DNA of 64,000 nucleotides, from assembly GCA_965207495.1 (NCBI GenBank), contig OZ242287.1, positions 3,472,001 to 3,536,000 on the forward strand, given 5' to 3'. A program made the translations under genes and the position numbers. Under the pieces are notes generated by a model. The model ran no database searches. It saw nothing but the letters and a program-made list of their open reading frames with translations, and had not been told where the DNA came from. This stretch comes from Bin5 sp965207495 (GTDB lineage: Bacteria > Chloroflexota > Anaerolineae > Caldilineales > Caldilineaceae). Positions 51,301 through 60,488 of this stretch are shown here, one piece after another; the first letter of the stretch is position 1; the number at the start of each line of letters is the position of its first letter.

Positions 51301-52470
51301 ATGACAGGATCTGTACGCGTTGCATTGATGGGCTTGGGACAGCGGGGGCTGCAACATCTGCGATGTCTGTGGACTCTTCAGGAGCAGGGCCTTGTCCGGC
51401 TCATCGCTTTGGCGGACGCCTTTGAGGCTAATCTGGATACGGAGAAGATCGGTAGCTACGTGGAAGGCTTCCGGCCAGAAGGCATTTTGCATACAACCAG
51501 TTTTGAGGCGTTACTGGAACTTGAACCGGACGCACTGTACGTATGTATTCCGCCGAATGTCCACTCGGGGGAGGTCGTGCGCGCGGCTGAGGCAGGGTTG
51601 CATCTCTTTATCGAGAAGCCGATGAGCCTCTATCTGGACGAGGCGCTGGAGATGGAGGCGGCAATCGGGGCGTCGGGGGCGCTCTGCACGGTCGGGTTCC
51701 AACAGCGTTTTGACGGGCGGCATGAAGCCGTCCACCAGTTGCTGCGCGAAGGCCGGCGGCCGCTGATGGCCAGTTACACATATCACGGTGCGTTGGAAGG
51801 GCACAATGTCAAGCACCATCAGACGGAACTGGAAGGGGGGCCAGGCAACAGGGTGTGGACGGCGAACCGGGCCTGGAGCGGGATGACGGTTGTCGAGGGA
51901 GGCATCCATCTGCTCGATACGTGGCGGTACTGGTTCGGCGACGTCGAGTGGGTGCAGGCCAACTACCAGCACCGGCCGGAGGACGATGTCCACGACGGGG
52001 CGGATAATCCTTACACGTACACTGCGCTATTCGGATTTGCAGGAGGCGCCGTGGGCACGATGACGCTTTCGCGCCTGCGGAAGGTCTATGCAGACCATAT
52101 GGACCACCAGGTCCTGTGGACGGAAGGGCGGGCGGAGATCTGCCGGGAAGGCGTTACCGTGTACCAGTACGAAGGGCCCTATCCGCCGTCGCAGCCGCCG
52201 ACGCGGGAAGCAGTCACGAGAATAGTCGGCGAAGTGCAGGGCGGCGAAGGGCAGGGCGGGGACGGTACGTTTGCCATCAGTCAAGTCTTCGCGCAAGCAG
52301 TTGCGGAGGGCCGTCCCGAGCTGATTCGCTCGCCTTTCGGTGACGCCATGAACAGCCTGGCAGCCGTTATCGGGGCGAACGTTTCGGACGAGTTGGGCGG
52401 TGAGCGGGTTGATATAGATCAGCTGCTGCGGGCTGAAAGGTACGCGGCATTCAGGCGCAAGCCATCATAG
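51301..52470 (+). CDS. Gfo/Idh/MocA-family NAD(P)-dependent oxidoreductase
   Basis: 389 residues. The Rossmann motif is VALMGLGQRGLQHL near residues 7-20, and the catalytic-core Glu-Lys-Pro is in LFIEKPMSLYLDEAL near residue 103. The C-terminal sheet domain has TYHGALEGHNVKHHQ and VVEGGIHLLDTWRYWFGD, with the family His near residue 203. Substrates in this family are sugars, inositols and sugar derivatives. GAGGAG lies just before the ATG. Twenty bases separate it from a D-2-hydroxyacid dehydrogenase, so both probably serve one pathway. Confidence 0.92.
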   Translation: MTGSVRVALMGLGQRGLQHLRCLWTLQEQGLVRLIALADAFEANLDTEKIGSYVEGFRPEGILHTTSFEALLELEPDALYVCIPPNVHSGEVVRAAEAGLHLFIEKPMSLYLDEALEMEAAIGASGALCTVGFQQRFDGRHEAVHQLLREGRRPLMASYTYHGALEGHNVKHHQTELEGGPGNRVWTANRAWSGMTVVEGGIHLLDTWRYWFGDVEWVQANYQHRPEDDVHDGADNPYTYTALFGFAGGAVGTMTLSRLRKVYADHMDHQVLWTEGRAEICREGVTVYQYEGPYPPSQPPTREAVTRIVGEVQGGEGQGGDGTFAISQVFAQAVAEGRPELIRSPFGDAMNSLAAVIGANVSDELGGERVDIDQLLRAERYAAFRRKPS

Positions 52471-52490
52471 CAACGAGAGGACTGAATTCG

Positions 52491-53441
52491 ATGAACTTTC
52501 TCATCTATCCACCGTTGACTCCTGACGAACTTGAGCAGGTGCGGGCGGTGTCGCCAGAGCTGGAGATTGTCAACGCGCTGTCCGAAGAGGAGGCGCTGAC
52601 CGCGATCCCGCAGGCGGTCGGCATGTACGGCAATCTGACGCCTGACCTGCTGGCGCGGGCCGGGAACCTGCGCTGGCTGCAGACTCCGATTGCAGGACTG
52701 GAACACTACATGTATCCGGAGCTTGCCGAGAGCGACGTCGTGGTCAGCAACATGGCGAAGATCTACGGTGATATGATTGCGGACCACGCATTCTGCTTCA
52801 TTCTGATGTTCGCGCGCGGCATTCATCTCTACATGCGGCGCCAGATTCAGGGTGAGTGGCGTAAGGGGACGCCCGTACGTCATCTGGGAGATTGCACGCT
52901 CGGCGTGATCGGGCTGGGAGGCATTGGTTCGGAGCTGGCGAAGCGGGGCAAGGGGCACGACATGCGAGTTATTGCGGTTGATGCACGGCCTGACGCGGCT
53001 CCAAGCGATGGCCTAGACCTGGATGAACTCTGGCCGCAGGAGCGGCTGCACGACCTGCTGGCAGAGGCAGACTTTGCGGTCAGCTGCGTGCCGCAGACGC
53101 CGGAGACCGTCGGGATGATAGGGGTAGACGAGATCGGCCGGATGAAACCGACAGCCTATCTGATCAACATCAGCCGCGGGGTCGTCGTCAAGCTGGACGC
53201 GCTGGTGGCGGCGTTGGAGTCCGGCGGCATTGCCGGCGCGGCGTTGGACGTGTACGAGACGGAGCCGCTGCCGGCCGAGCACCCTCTGTGGAAGATGGAG
53301 AATGTGATCCTAACGCCGCACGTCGCTGCGGACAATCCCCACGTTCCTCAGCGCCGCATCGATACGTTGGTGGACAATCTGCGTCGTTATATGGCGGAAG
53401 AACCGGTTCGCAATATCGTGGACAAGCGGCGACTGTTTTAG
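52491..53441 (+). CDS. D-2-hydroxyacid dehydrogenase (NAD-binding)
   Basis: 316 residues of the D-isomer 2-hydroxyacid dehydrogenase family (glyoxylate/phosphoglycerate dehydrogenase-like). The nucleotide motif is LGVIGLGGIGSELAKRG near residues 139-155. Catalytic Arg is in INISRGVVVKL (near 227), Glu in DVYETEPLP (near 256) and His in LTPHVAADN (near 278). It reduces 2-keto acids or oxidises D-hydroxyacids. It follows the Gfo/Idh gene closely and converges on livF with about 50 bases between. Confidence 0.93.
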   Translation: MNFLIYPPLTPDELEQVRAVSPELEIVNALSEEEALTAIPQAVGMYGNLTPDLLARAGNLRWLQTPIAGLEHYMYPELAESDVVVSNMAKIYGDMIADHAFCFILMFARGIHLYMRRQIQGEWRKGTPVRHLGDCTLGVIGLGGIGSELAKRGKGHDMRVIAVDARPDAAPSDGLDLDELWPQERLHDLLAEADFAVSCVPQTPETVGMIGVDEIGRMKPTAYLINISRGVVVKLDALVAALESGGIAGAALDVYETEPLPAEHPLWKMENVILTPHVAADNPHVPQRRIDTLVDNLRRYMAEEPVRNIVDKRRLF

Positions 53442-53492
53442 GCCTGGTTTCACCCGTCCCGGCCCGCGGTTCAGGTGGGATGGCACCTTTCG

Positions 53493-54245
53493 TCAGATGC
53501 CCAGGTATGCTTCGGCTACCTGCGGGTTGGCCAGAAGGTCACCGGCTGGGCCGCTGAGGACGATGTTGCCGGTCTCGAGGACATAACCGCGGTCGGCGAC
53601 CTGAAGCGCGGCTTGCGCGTTCTGTTCCACGAGCAGTATTGTCATGCCCTGTGCATTGATCTCGCGAATAATCTGGAAGATCTGCTGCACGAGTAGCGGC
53701 GCAAGTCCCATCGAGGGCTCGTCGAGGAGGAGAATGCGGGGGCTGCTCATGAGGGCACGTCCGATTGCCAGCATCTGCTGTTCGCCACCTGAGAGTGTGC
53801 CGCCGGGCTGACTAAGGCGTTCCTTGAGACGGGGGAAGAGCTCGAAGACTCGTTCCAGGTCGTGGAGGACGCCATCGGGGTCGGAGCGGGCGAAGGCGCC
53901 CATCGCCAGGTTTTCCTGCACTGTGAGCCGGGCAAAGATCTTACGCCCTTCCGGTGACTGGGAAACGCCCAACCTGGCAACGTCGTGTGCGGGCAGCCGG
54001 TCGAGCCGAATGTCGCTGTGGCGAGCGTGGGGCGAACCGTCGCCCGCGCTTCGAGGGCTATCCTGAAAGTAAATTGCACCGGCACGCGTGGGCAGGACCC
54101 CGCTGATGGTGTTGAGGGTGGTGGTTTTGCCGGCGCCGTTTGAACCGATGAGCGTAACGACCTCGCCTTCATTCACGGTCAAAGAGATTCCTTTGAGCGC
54201 GTGGATGTGGCCGTAGTAGGTGTGGACGGAATCCAGTATCAGCAT
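53493..54245 (-). CDS. livF: Branched-chain amino acid-type ABC importer ATPase LivF
   Basis: 250-residue ATPase. Walker A is GSNGAGKTTTLN near residue 34; VSQSPEGRKIFARLTVQENL is the LivF signature region; LSGGEQQMLAIGRAL is the ABC signature and ILLLDEPSMGLAP Walker B. An insert of about 20 residues (near 59-80, DSPRSAGDGSPHARHSD) is absent from typical LivF, which is about 235 residues. It is the last gene of a five-gene cluster; three bases separate it from livG. Confidence 0.93.
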   Translation of the reverse strand: MLILDSVHTYYGHIHALKGISLTVNEGEVVTLIGSNGAGKTTTLNTISGVLPTRAGAIYFQDSPRSAGDGSPHARHSDIRLDRLPAHDVARLGVSQSPEGRKIFARLTVQENLAMGAFARSDPDGVLHDLERVFELFPRLKERLSQPGGTLSGGEQQMLAIGRALMSSPRILLLDEPSMGLAPLLVQQIFQIIREINAQGMTILLVEQNAQAALQVADRGYVLETGNIVLSGPAGDLLANPQVAEAYLGI

Positions 54246-54248
54246 GGT

Positions 54249-55049
54249 TCAACGGCTCGCTGTCCCGGCTGTTTCCTGCACGGCGACATCGGGCCCAAGG
54301 TAAGCCTCTATCACGCGGGCGTTGGCGCGGACCTCCTCCGGTGTGCCTTCGGCGATCTTCTCGCCATAGTCCAGAACGGCCACACTTTCAGAGATACTCA
54401 TCACGACCTTCATGTCGTGTTCGATCAGGAATACCGTAACCCCCTTCTCGTCGCGTAGCCTGTGGACGAGCTCCATCATGCGTTCGGTCTCGCTCGGATT
54501 CATGCCGGCGGCCGGTTCATCGAGGAGTAGCAGGCGGGGGCGACTCCCCAGGGCGCGTGCCACCTCAAGCAATCTCTGGTCGCCGTAGGGCAGATTGGTG
54601 GAGACGACCTCTTCGCGGCCGCGCAAGCCCACGAAATCGAGCAGCTCGCGTGCGAATTCGCGGGCCTCTCGTTCCTCTGCCTGCTGGCGGGCCGTGCGCA
54701 GAACCGCGCTCCAGTGGGAGGCGTGCAGCCGCAGATGCTGGCCGACCAGGACGTTTTCAAGCGCGGTCATTCTGCCGAAGAGGCGAATGTTCTGGTAGGT
54801 ACGGGCAACGCCGCAATCGGTGATCTCATCCGGCCGGAGGCCGATCAGCGAGTCCCCATCGAACAGAATCTCGCCAACTTCCGGCCGGTGCAGCCCCGTC
54901 AGGCAGTTGAAGAGGGTCGTTTTGCCGGCGCCATTGGGGCCGATCAGCGACGTGATCGACTGCGCCGCGATGTCCAGGTCCACAGCGTCGACTGCTGTCA
55001 GGCCGCCGAAGACTTTGGTGACGTGCTGGACGCTGAGAAGCGCCGTCAT
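54249..55049 (-). CDS. livG: Branched-chain amino acid-type ABC importer ATPase LivG
   Basis: 266-residue ATPase. Walker A is GPNGAGKTTLFN near residue 37, the Q-loop region is GVARTYQNIRLFGRMTALEN, NLPYGDQRLLEVARALGSRP replaces the usual LSGGQ (normal for LivG), and Walker B is LLLLDEPAAGMNPSE. Heterodimer partner of LivF. It overlaps livM by four bases (ATGA). Confidence 0.94.
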   Translation of the reverse strand: MTALLSVQHVTKVFGGLTAVDAVDLDIAAQSITSLIGPNGAGKTTLFNCLTGLHRPEVGEILFDGDSLIGLRPDEITDCGVARTYQNIRLFGRMTALENVLVGQHLRLHASHWSAVLRTARQQAEEREAREFARELLDFVGLRGREEVVSTNLPYGDQRLLEVARALGSRPRLLLLDEPAAGMNPSETERMMELVHRLRDEKGVTVFLIEHDMKVVMSISESVAVLDYGEKIAEGTPEEVRANARVIEAYLGPDVAVQETAGTASR

Positions 55050-56968
55050 TTGGCCTTCTCCTGTCCGTTGGCCGCCTGCGTCGAGGCCCCCGCTTGTTCC
55101 ACAAGGTCAGGCTCTTCAACCGGTTCTGCGATGCTGACAAGCTCGGCTTCAACGGGATCAGCTAACTGGATGCGGCGGCGGGCTGAAGGCAGGATGCCGG
55201 CAGGACGCACTATCATCATGATTACCAGTAGGGCCGCGAAGGTGACGATGCGGTATTCGTCGACGCCGCGCAAGACTTCCGGCAGGCCTTTCAGCGCAAG
55301 GGCGCCCAGAACGATGCCGGCAGGGCTGCCAATGCCGCCGACGATGATGAGTGCCAGTGCGTCAATTGAGACAAAGAGCGAGAAGTTCTCAGGGAAAATG
55401 TTTATCTGCCTGGCGGCGTAAAGCTGGCCCGCCATGCCGGCGAAGGTAGCGCCAATGGCGAAGGCGAGCAGCTTGGTGCGCACGAGATGGACGCCGGTGG
55501 CCTCGGCTACGTCTTCGTCTTCCTGCATGGCGAACCAGGCGCGTCCCAGCCGGGAGCTGTTCAGGCGGATTGCGACAAAGGCGACGAGGGCGGAGCTGAT
55601 CAGAGCCACAAGGAATGTCCAGCCTTGCGAGCTCAGTAGACCGGAGGTAACAGTAGACGGTGAAAGGCCGAACAGATTGGGCTGCGAGATCTCCAGTATG
55701 CCACGCGGTCCGTTGGTCAGTTCGCCCAAGTTCAGCATGAAGAGTCGGATGATTTCGCCAAATCCAAGCGTTACGATAGCCAGGTAGTCGCCGCGCAAAC
55801 GCAGGACAGGAATGCCCAGGAGTATGCCCCCGACAGCAGCTGTCAGCATTGCGACCGGCAGGGCCGTCCAGTAGCCGAGGAGAGGCGTTTCCGGCGATAT
55901 GCCCATGATGTTGAGCAGGTTGCTTATGTATGGGGAAGAGAATGGCGCCGACAGGAAAGCGTAGGTGTAGGCGCCGATAGCGAAGAACGCCACATAGCCC
56001 AGGTCCAGGAGGCCTGCATAGCCGACAACGATGTTCAGCCCAAGCCCCATCATGACGAAGATGAAGACAAGACCCATCACGGAGTTCTGAAACTGATCGA
56101 GGATGAATGGCAGCGTGAGAACGCCCAGGCCGAGCAAAACTGCTACGATTCTCCGCTCCCGGCCCGGCAGGGAAAGACGCCAGGCAAACAGTCCACTGCC
56201 GGTCGCGACCAGGGTGAAGAGGAGGCGAACGGTTCCCTCGTTGGACCCGAAAGCTGATACGCCTGGCAGACCGAGCCAGCCAATGTATGCAAGCAGGACA
56301 AAGGGAAGGGCGATTCCCGCATAGCGGCTGGCAGACGCGAGAGTTGGGCCTGACACTTGCTCCGACAGTCTGGCGATCGGCGCGGCTTGCGTAAGGCCGC
56401 TGCGTCCGGCAGCCGCGGCCAGCGAAGCAATCAGGCCGGCGCAGGTGAAGAAGAGGACCTGCAAGAGATAACGAAAGAAAGGAACTTCGGCTTGGGGGAT
56501 TTGTCCGGGACTTACGCCGATTAAAGCTGCGACGTTGATGGGAACGATCTTGTCGAAGACGGGTTGGATCGCAATTCCATTGCCCATGGCCGCGGCAGCG
56601 ATGCCACTCACGACTGCGATGAGCAGACCCAAAGTGACACCCGCCAGCAGTCCTTTGAGGGGGAGATCTGTACTCATACGTGAGGGGAACTGTTCGTGGA
56701 GGTTGGACTCAACTGAAGCGGAACGCGGCCCTATTTCCCAGCCTGGCTTTCTCTCAGAGGAGGCCAGGCCTGGTCCAGTTGGGGTAGCGGACGGGACGGC
56801 GGATTCCCGGCGCAGGATCAGCCAGAAGAACATGGCGGCGACGAGCGCGAGGACAGGCAGGGCCGACCCGCCCAGTTTTCCGGGGATGCCGATGAGGATC
56901 AGGTATCCCAGGAAACCAAAGGCGACGAGTCCGGTCCTGACGGCTCCGGTTGCAGATGCGAGAGGCAT
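55046..56968 (-). CDS. livM: Branched-chain amino acid-type ABC importer permease LivM, N-terminally extended
   Basis: 640-residue permease. The conserved LivM core begins near residue 315 (FVMMGLGLNIVVGYAGLLDL) and holds LGFGEIIRLFMLNL, the coupling loop EDEDVAEATGVHLVRTKLLAFAIG and GGIGSPAGIVLGA. The first 310 residues are extra, with about six hydrophobic segments joined by loops, including a Pro/Ser-rich loop near 55-95. E. coli LivM has 425 residues. The C-terminal 40 residues are acidic. The start overlaps the livH stop by one base (TGATG). Confidence 0.92.
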   Translation of the reverse strand: MPLASATGAVRTGLVAFGFLGYLILIGIPGKLGGSALPVLALVAAMFFWLILRRESAVPSATPTGPGLASSERKPGWEIGPRSASVESNLHEQFPSRMSTDLPLKGLLAGVTLGLLIAVVSGIAAAAMGNGIAIQPVFDKIVPINVAALIGVSPGQIPQAEVPFFRYLLQVLFFTCAGLIASLAAAAGRSGLTQAAPIARLSEQVSGPTLASASRYAGIALPFVLLAYIGWLGLPGVSAFGSNEGTVRLLFTLVATGSGLFAWRLSLPGRERRIVAVLLGLGVLTLPFILDQFQNSVMGLVFIFVMMGLGLNIVVGYAGLLDLGYVAFFAIGAYTYAFLSAPFSSPYISNLLNIMGISPETPLLGYWTALPVAMLTAAVGGILLGIPVLRLRGDYLAIVTLGFGEIIRLFMLNLGELTNGPRGILEISQPNLFGLSPSTVTSGLLSSQGWTFLVALISSALVAFVAIRLNSSRLGRAWFAMQEDEDVAEATGVHLVRTKLLAFAIGATFAGMAGQLYAARQINIFPENFSLFVSIDALALIIVGGIGSPAGIVLGALALKGLPEVLRGVDEYRIVTFAALLVIMMIVRPAGILPSARRRIQLADPVEAELVSIAEPVEEPDLVEQAGASTQAANGQEKAK

Positions 56969-58041
56969 CAGGCTTTTTTCTCGCTCAGTACTTCACCGAA
57001 GAGTCCGGTGGGCCGGAAAATCAGTATGAGCACGAGCAGGCTGAAGGCGATGACGTCCTTGTATTCGGTAGGGATGCCGAGTGCGCTGGGACCGATGGCT
57101 TCAATCAGGCCGAGAATGAGCGCACCAAACATTGCCCCGGGGATGTTGCCGATTCCCCCCAGAACGGCGGCTGTGAAGGCCTTTAGTCCGGGGAGGAAGC
57201 CACTGTTAAACTTCACGACGGTGTTATGAAAGCCGAGCATGACGCCGGCGGCGCCGGCCAGGGCCGAACCCAGCATGAAGGTGACGACAATAACGGCGTT
57301 GACGTCTACGCCCATGAGGGAGGCGGTGGCGCGGTCTTCGGCTACGGCACGCATGGCGCGACCCAACTTTGTGCGTTGGATAATGAAGAAGAGGGCCAGC
57401 ATGAGGAGGATGGAGGTTATGAAGATGATGGCCCCTGTATAGGGAATAAATACATCGCCCAGCCGTAGCCCACCGGAGATGAGGGCCGGCTTGCGATAGC
57501 TGTGCGGGCTCACCCCGAAGATCAGAAGTACTGAGTATTGCAGGAAGAGTGATGCGCCGATGGCGCTGATCAGGGGGACCAGACGCGGGGCTTGTCGTAA
57601 AGGGCGGTAGGCCAGCCGTTCAAGGGCGACACCGATGACGACGGAGGCCGCCATGCCGATGAACATGATCAGGAGCAAGGCAATTACGACTAACGGCCAC
57701 GGTCCCTCCATCCAGCCGCGGGCCAGGGCAAACTGGAGAGCGAAATAGCCGGTGATGCCACCGATCATCATGACTTCGCCGTGTGCGAAGTTGATCATGA
57801 AGAGGATGCCGTAGACGAGTGTGTAACCCAATGCGACCAGGGCATAGACACCGCCCAGCACCAGCCCGTTAAGCGCCTGCGATATCCAGAAAGAGGCGGG
57901 ATAGCCTTCTGCCAGCCCGACAGTGGCCACTCTCCAGATGACGAGCAGTATGATCACTACGCCCAGAACCCGAGTGAGTTGCCTCAGGACGGTCCGGCCG
58001 TCTGTTCCTGCCGCCTGCGCTGTCGCCGGGCTGGATGTCAT
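56968..58041 (-). CDS. livH: Branched-chain amino acid-type ABC importer permease LivH
   Basis: 357-residue permease. The core starts ALNGLVLGGVYALVALGYTL near residue 53 and includes FAHGEVMMIGG, the coupling loop AVAEDRATASLMGVDVNAVI and GGIGNIPGAMFGALILGLIE. An N-terminal 45-residue stretch with one membrane segment precedes the core. It pairs with LivM. A hairpin lies between it and the binding-protein gene upstream. Confidence 0.94.
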   Translation of the reverse strand: MTSSPATAQAAGTDGRTVLRQLTRVLGVVIILLVIWRVATVGLAEGYPASFWISQALNGLVLGGVYALVALGYTLVYGILFMINFAHGEVMMIGGITGYFALQFALARGWMEGPWPLVVIALLLIMFIGMAASVVIGVALERLAYRPLRQAPRLVPLISAIGASLFLQYSVLLIFGVSPHSYRKPALISGGLRLGDVFIPYTGAIIFITSILLMLALFFIIQRTKLGRAMRAVAEDRATASLMGVDVNAVIVVTFMLGSALAGAAGVMLGFHNTVVKFNSGFLPGLKAFTAAVLGGIGNIPGAMFGALILGLIEAIGPSALGIPTEYKDVIAFSLLVLILIFRPTGLFGEVLSEKKA

Positions 58042-58073
58042 TGTCGTTTACGAGGAAATGGCGGGGGAAAAGC

Positions 58074-58101
58074 GGAGAGGGGACTTGAAAGTTCCCTCTC
58101 C
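58074..58101 (-). promoter_or_regulatory. Intercistronic hairpin between the binding-protein gene and livH
   Basis: GGAGAGGGGAC and GTTCCCTCTCC pair with one G-T wobble around a 6-base loop. No T run follows. It resembles the hairpin at 2960-2983 in position, and both may set a receptor-to-permease expression ratio. Confidence 0.6.
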
Positions 58102-58116
58102 TCGGTAGGCGGAGGG

Positions 58117-59373
58117 TTACTCCATGCCGAAACCTGATACCTGATCGAAACCGCCGTCGGTGACCTGGAATATCTGGACACCACCTGCTCCGCACTCTCC
58201 CATGCTGTCGCACTTGATGGTGCCGGTGAGGCCCTCAAATGCATCGAGCGAGCGGATGGCCGAGAGCAGTTCTTCCCTGTCAATAACCAGGTTGCCGCTG
58301 TCGTCGACCGTCGCAACCGAGGCGATGGCTGCCGCGATCAGCTTCACAGAATCGTAGCTCTGGCTGTGGAAGGGACCGAGGTCGTCTGGGCTGACGCCGT
58401 ATTTCTCCATGTATTTGGCGTCAAATTCGGCGTTCATATCTTCGGAGTCGGCGCCGGCTACGAAGGAAACGTAGGAGCCTTCAGCCGCGTCGCCGGCAGC
58501 TTCGAGAAACTGCTGTGTATAGGCGCCGTCAACGCTCATGAATGCGGTGTCTTCCAGGCCGGGCGTTTCGGTCATTTGCTGGGCGACCAGGCCGGCTTCG
58601 GTGGAATAGCCGCCGAAGAAGATGACCTGGGGCGCGTCGGCGCCAACTCTAGCCAGCATGGCGCGAAAATCGGTATCACCGACCTGGACACCTTCAAAGC
58701 TGGAGACTTCGCCTCCCAGGCCCATCACGTTGTTCTGGAAGATTTCGGCCAGGCCCTTGCCATAGTCGGAATTGTCGTGGACTACGGCGACCTTGGTGAG
58801 GCCAAGATCATTGACTACAAAGTTGGCGTCTGTTGCGCCCTGCAGAGCATCGCTCAAGGCAACGCGGTTACAGACATCGCAGTCGGCGGAGGTGACGTCC
58901 GGATTGGTGGCGCTGGGGCTGACGAAGGGTATGCGGGCCTCTTGCAGAATCGGCATCAAGCCGAAAGTTTCGCCCGAGCAGGTGCCGCCGGTTACGGCGA
59001 CAATCGTCTCGTCGGCGGCGAATTTGTTGCCCACGTTGGTACCTTGCGTGCCGTCACATGCGCCGTCTTCGGCTACCAGCTCGAACATGAAGCCTTCGAG
59101 GCCCCCCATTGCATTGAGGTCATCGATGGCCAGTTCCGCGCCGTGACGGATGTTCAGGCCAGGGTCAGGGATTGGGCCGGTCAGCGCGAAGGACCCGCCG
59201 ATTCGGATCATCCCGCCCGAAGCGACGACCACCTTTCCGCTCGTATCGGCTGCGGCCTCTTCCATAGGGGCCTCTTCTGCGGGGGCCTCTGCGGCCGGCT
59301 GCGCAGCCACACATGCGGCTAACATCAGCGCCGCAACCAGGACCAAACTGAAAAACTTGAGTTGCTTTGCCAT
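58117..59373 (-). CDS. Branched-chain amino acid-type substrate-binding lipoprotein (family 6)
   Basis: 418-residue receptor. The signal peptide MAKQLKFFSLVLVAALMLAA ends with Cys21 in LAAC, and an acidic Glu/Ala linker follows. The Peripla_BP_6 fold shows IRIGGSFALTGPIPDPG, AELAIDDLNAMGG, VAVTGGTCSGETFGLMPIL and VAVVHDNSDYGKGLAEIF. ATG 59373 has AAGGAGG six bases upstream; longer readings lack support. It lies upstream of livHMGF with a promoter at 59488-59517. The ligand may be an amino acid, amide or urea-like compound. Confidence 0.93.
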   Translation of the reverse strand: MAKQLKFFSLVLVAALMLAACVAAQPAAEAPAEEAPMEEAAADTSGKVVVASGGMIRIGGSFALTGPIPDPGLNIRHGAELAIDDLNAMGGLEGFMFELVAEDGACDGTQGTNVGNKFAADETIVAVTGGTCSGETFGLMPILQEARIPFVSPSATNPDVTSADCDVCNRVALSDALQGATDANFVVNDLGLTKVAVVHDNSDYGKGLAEIFQNNVMGLGGEVSSFEGVQVGDTDFRAMLARVGADAPQVIFFGGYSTEAGLVAQQMTETPGLEDTAFMSVDGAYTQQFLEAAGDAAEGSYVSFVAGADSEDMNAEFDAKYMEKYGVSPDDLGPFHSQSYDSVKLIAAAIASVATVDDSGNLVIDREELLSAIRSLDAFEGLTGTIKCDSMGECGAGGVQIFQVTDGGFDQVSGFGME

Positions 59374-59487
59374 TTGAACCTCCTTGGTCAAATTTTCATC
59401 TAGTTGAACGAAGTCTTGGTTTCGGCGAATTGCCTTATCGAACATCAAGGATTTGCCGGTTACCTCCGACGGGACATCCTCAGATCA

Positions 59488-59517
59488 ATTATAAAGGAAT
59501 GAAACGAATTCGGGCAA
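59488..59517 (-). promoter_or_regulatory. Predicted promoter of the liv-type operon
   Basis: On the minus strand: TTGCCC (59512-59517), 18 bases, TATAAT (59488-59493, perfect). The leader would be about 108 bases. Confidence 0.65.
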
Positions 59518-59787
59518 GACCTTTTCCGGACCCCGAAATGGGTATCCTTTCGAAGAACGGAGTTTATCTGGTGACGCATATGGGAGAGAATCGTAACAAT
59601 ACTTGCACTAGACTTCTCAGCAAAACCGGTCAAGTTCGCGGTCCATCCATGCAAGTCGAACCTATTCGAGCAGACGCGGCGCCGAGATCTAAGAATTAGC
59701 TGGGTTAGCATTGCACTGTAAAGGAAGGCATTCGAACCGCGGGGTGCGTCTCGGATTTGGGGAGGGAATTGTCTGGCAGGAAGGTTA

Positions 59788-60328
59788 TGCCGGCGGTGGC
59801 TGGAATTGTAAACTGGCCCCCGGAAAGCAGGCAAGATGCCAGGCCTTGCCTTGCAGGGGGTCCCATGATCGAAGTGGAAGGGGGCGGGCACAAGGCCTGC
59901 CACTAAAGGAGTGGTCATGCGAAAGAGTGGGTGGGGGAGGAAACACGGTTGGCTAGACATTATGCTGGGGAAGAATGAACACGGTGGCTAGTAAAGGCGG
60001 GGCGTTGCGGGGGCGCGGAACTGCAGGGAAACTACGGGGGAAATGCAGGGGGACTGCGGGGGTGAGGGGTTGAGACAGCGAGTGGTGGAGGAGACACTGA
60101 TGGCTAGACATTATGGTGGGGAAGAATACGCACGGTGGTTAGCAAGGGCGGGGCGTTGCGGGGGCGCAGCCCCTGCACAAGGGAGGGCCGAAGGCCCGAA
60201 CGCCCAACTGCAGTGGTCAGTGGCTAGTGGTCAGTGAAAAGGCGATTTTTCGGGGATGGAAGTGTGGACTGGACACGGTCTACTCGGAACCGGAGGCAAA
60301 ACAGAGTTCACCCCCATTTTGGGATGCA
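59788..60328 (+). repeat. Dispersed hairpin-rich repeat, copy C, with internal duplication
   Basis: Shares the TGCCGGCGGTGGC block (59788-59800) with copy B and the GGCACAAGGCCTGCC core near 59887 with both other copies. A 68-base block is present twice (59951-60018 and 60102-60169), matching at 60 of 68 positions. The third-hairpin block GGGCC-GAA-GGCCC, the GTGGTCAGTG tail and the terminal TTTTGGGATGCA (60318-60328) match copy A closely. The rest of 59374-60488 holds only the promoters listed and no supported gene. Confidence 0.8.
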
Positions 60329-60366
60329 ACCGAACCGTGTGGGGTATCGCTCAGACGGCAAAAATG

Positions 60367-60375
60367 TGGTATACT
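60367..60375 (+). promoter_or_regulatory. Extended -10 promoter element upstream of the ABC-F gene
   Basis: TGG directly precedes TATACT (60370-60375). No good -35 is present at 16-19 bases. The predicted start near 60382 gives a leader of about 107 bases. Confidence 0.5.
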
Positions 60376-60488
60376 CCCCGCACGTAGCCAAACTGCCGCC
60401 TGTTCTGTCGGGCTGGACGCGACCTGGTTAGATTGAGGGTGCAGTTTGGCCTTTCTGTGCGCTTCCACCACTTTACGTTAGCCTTCGC

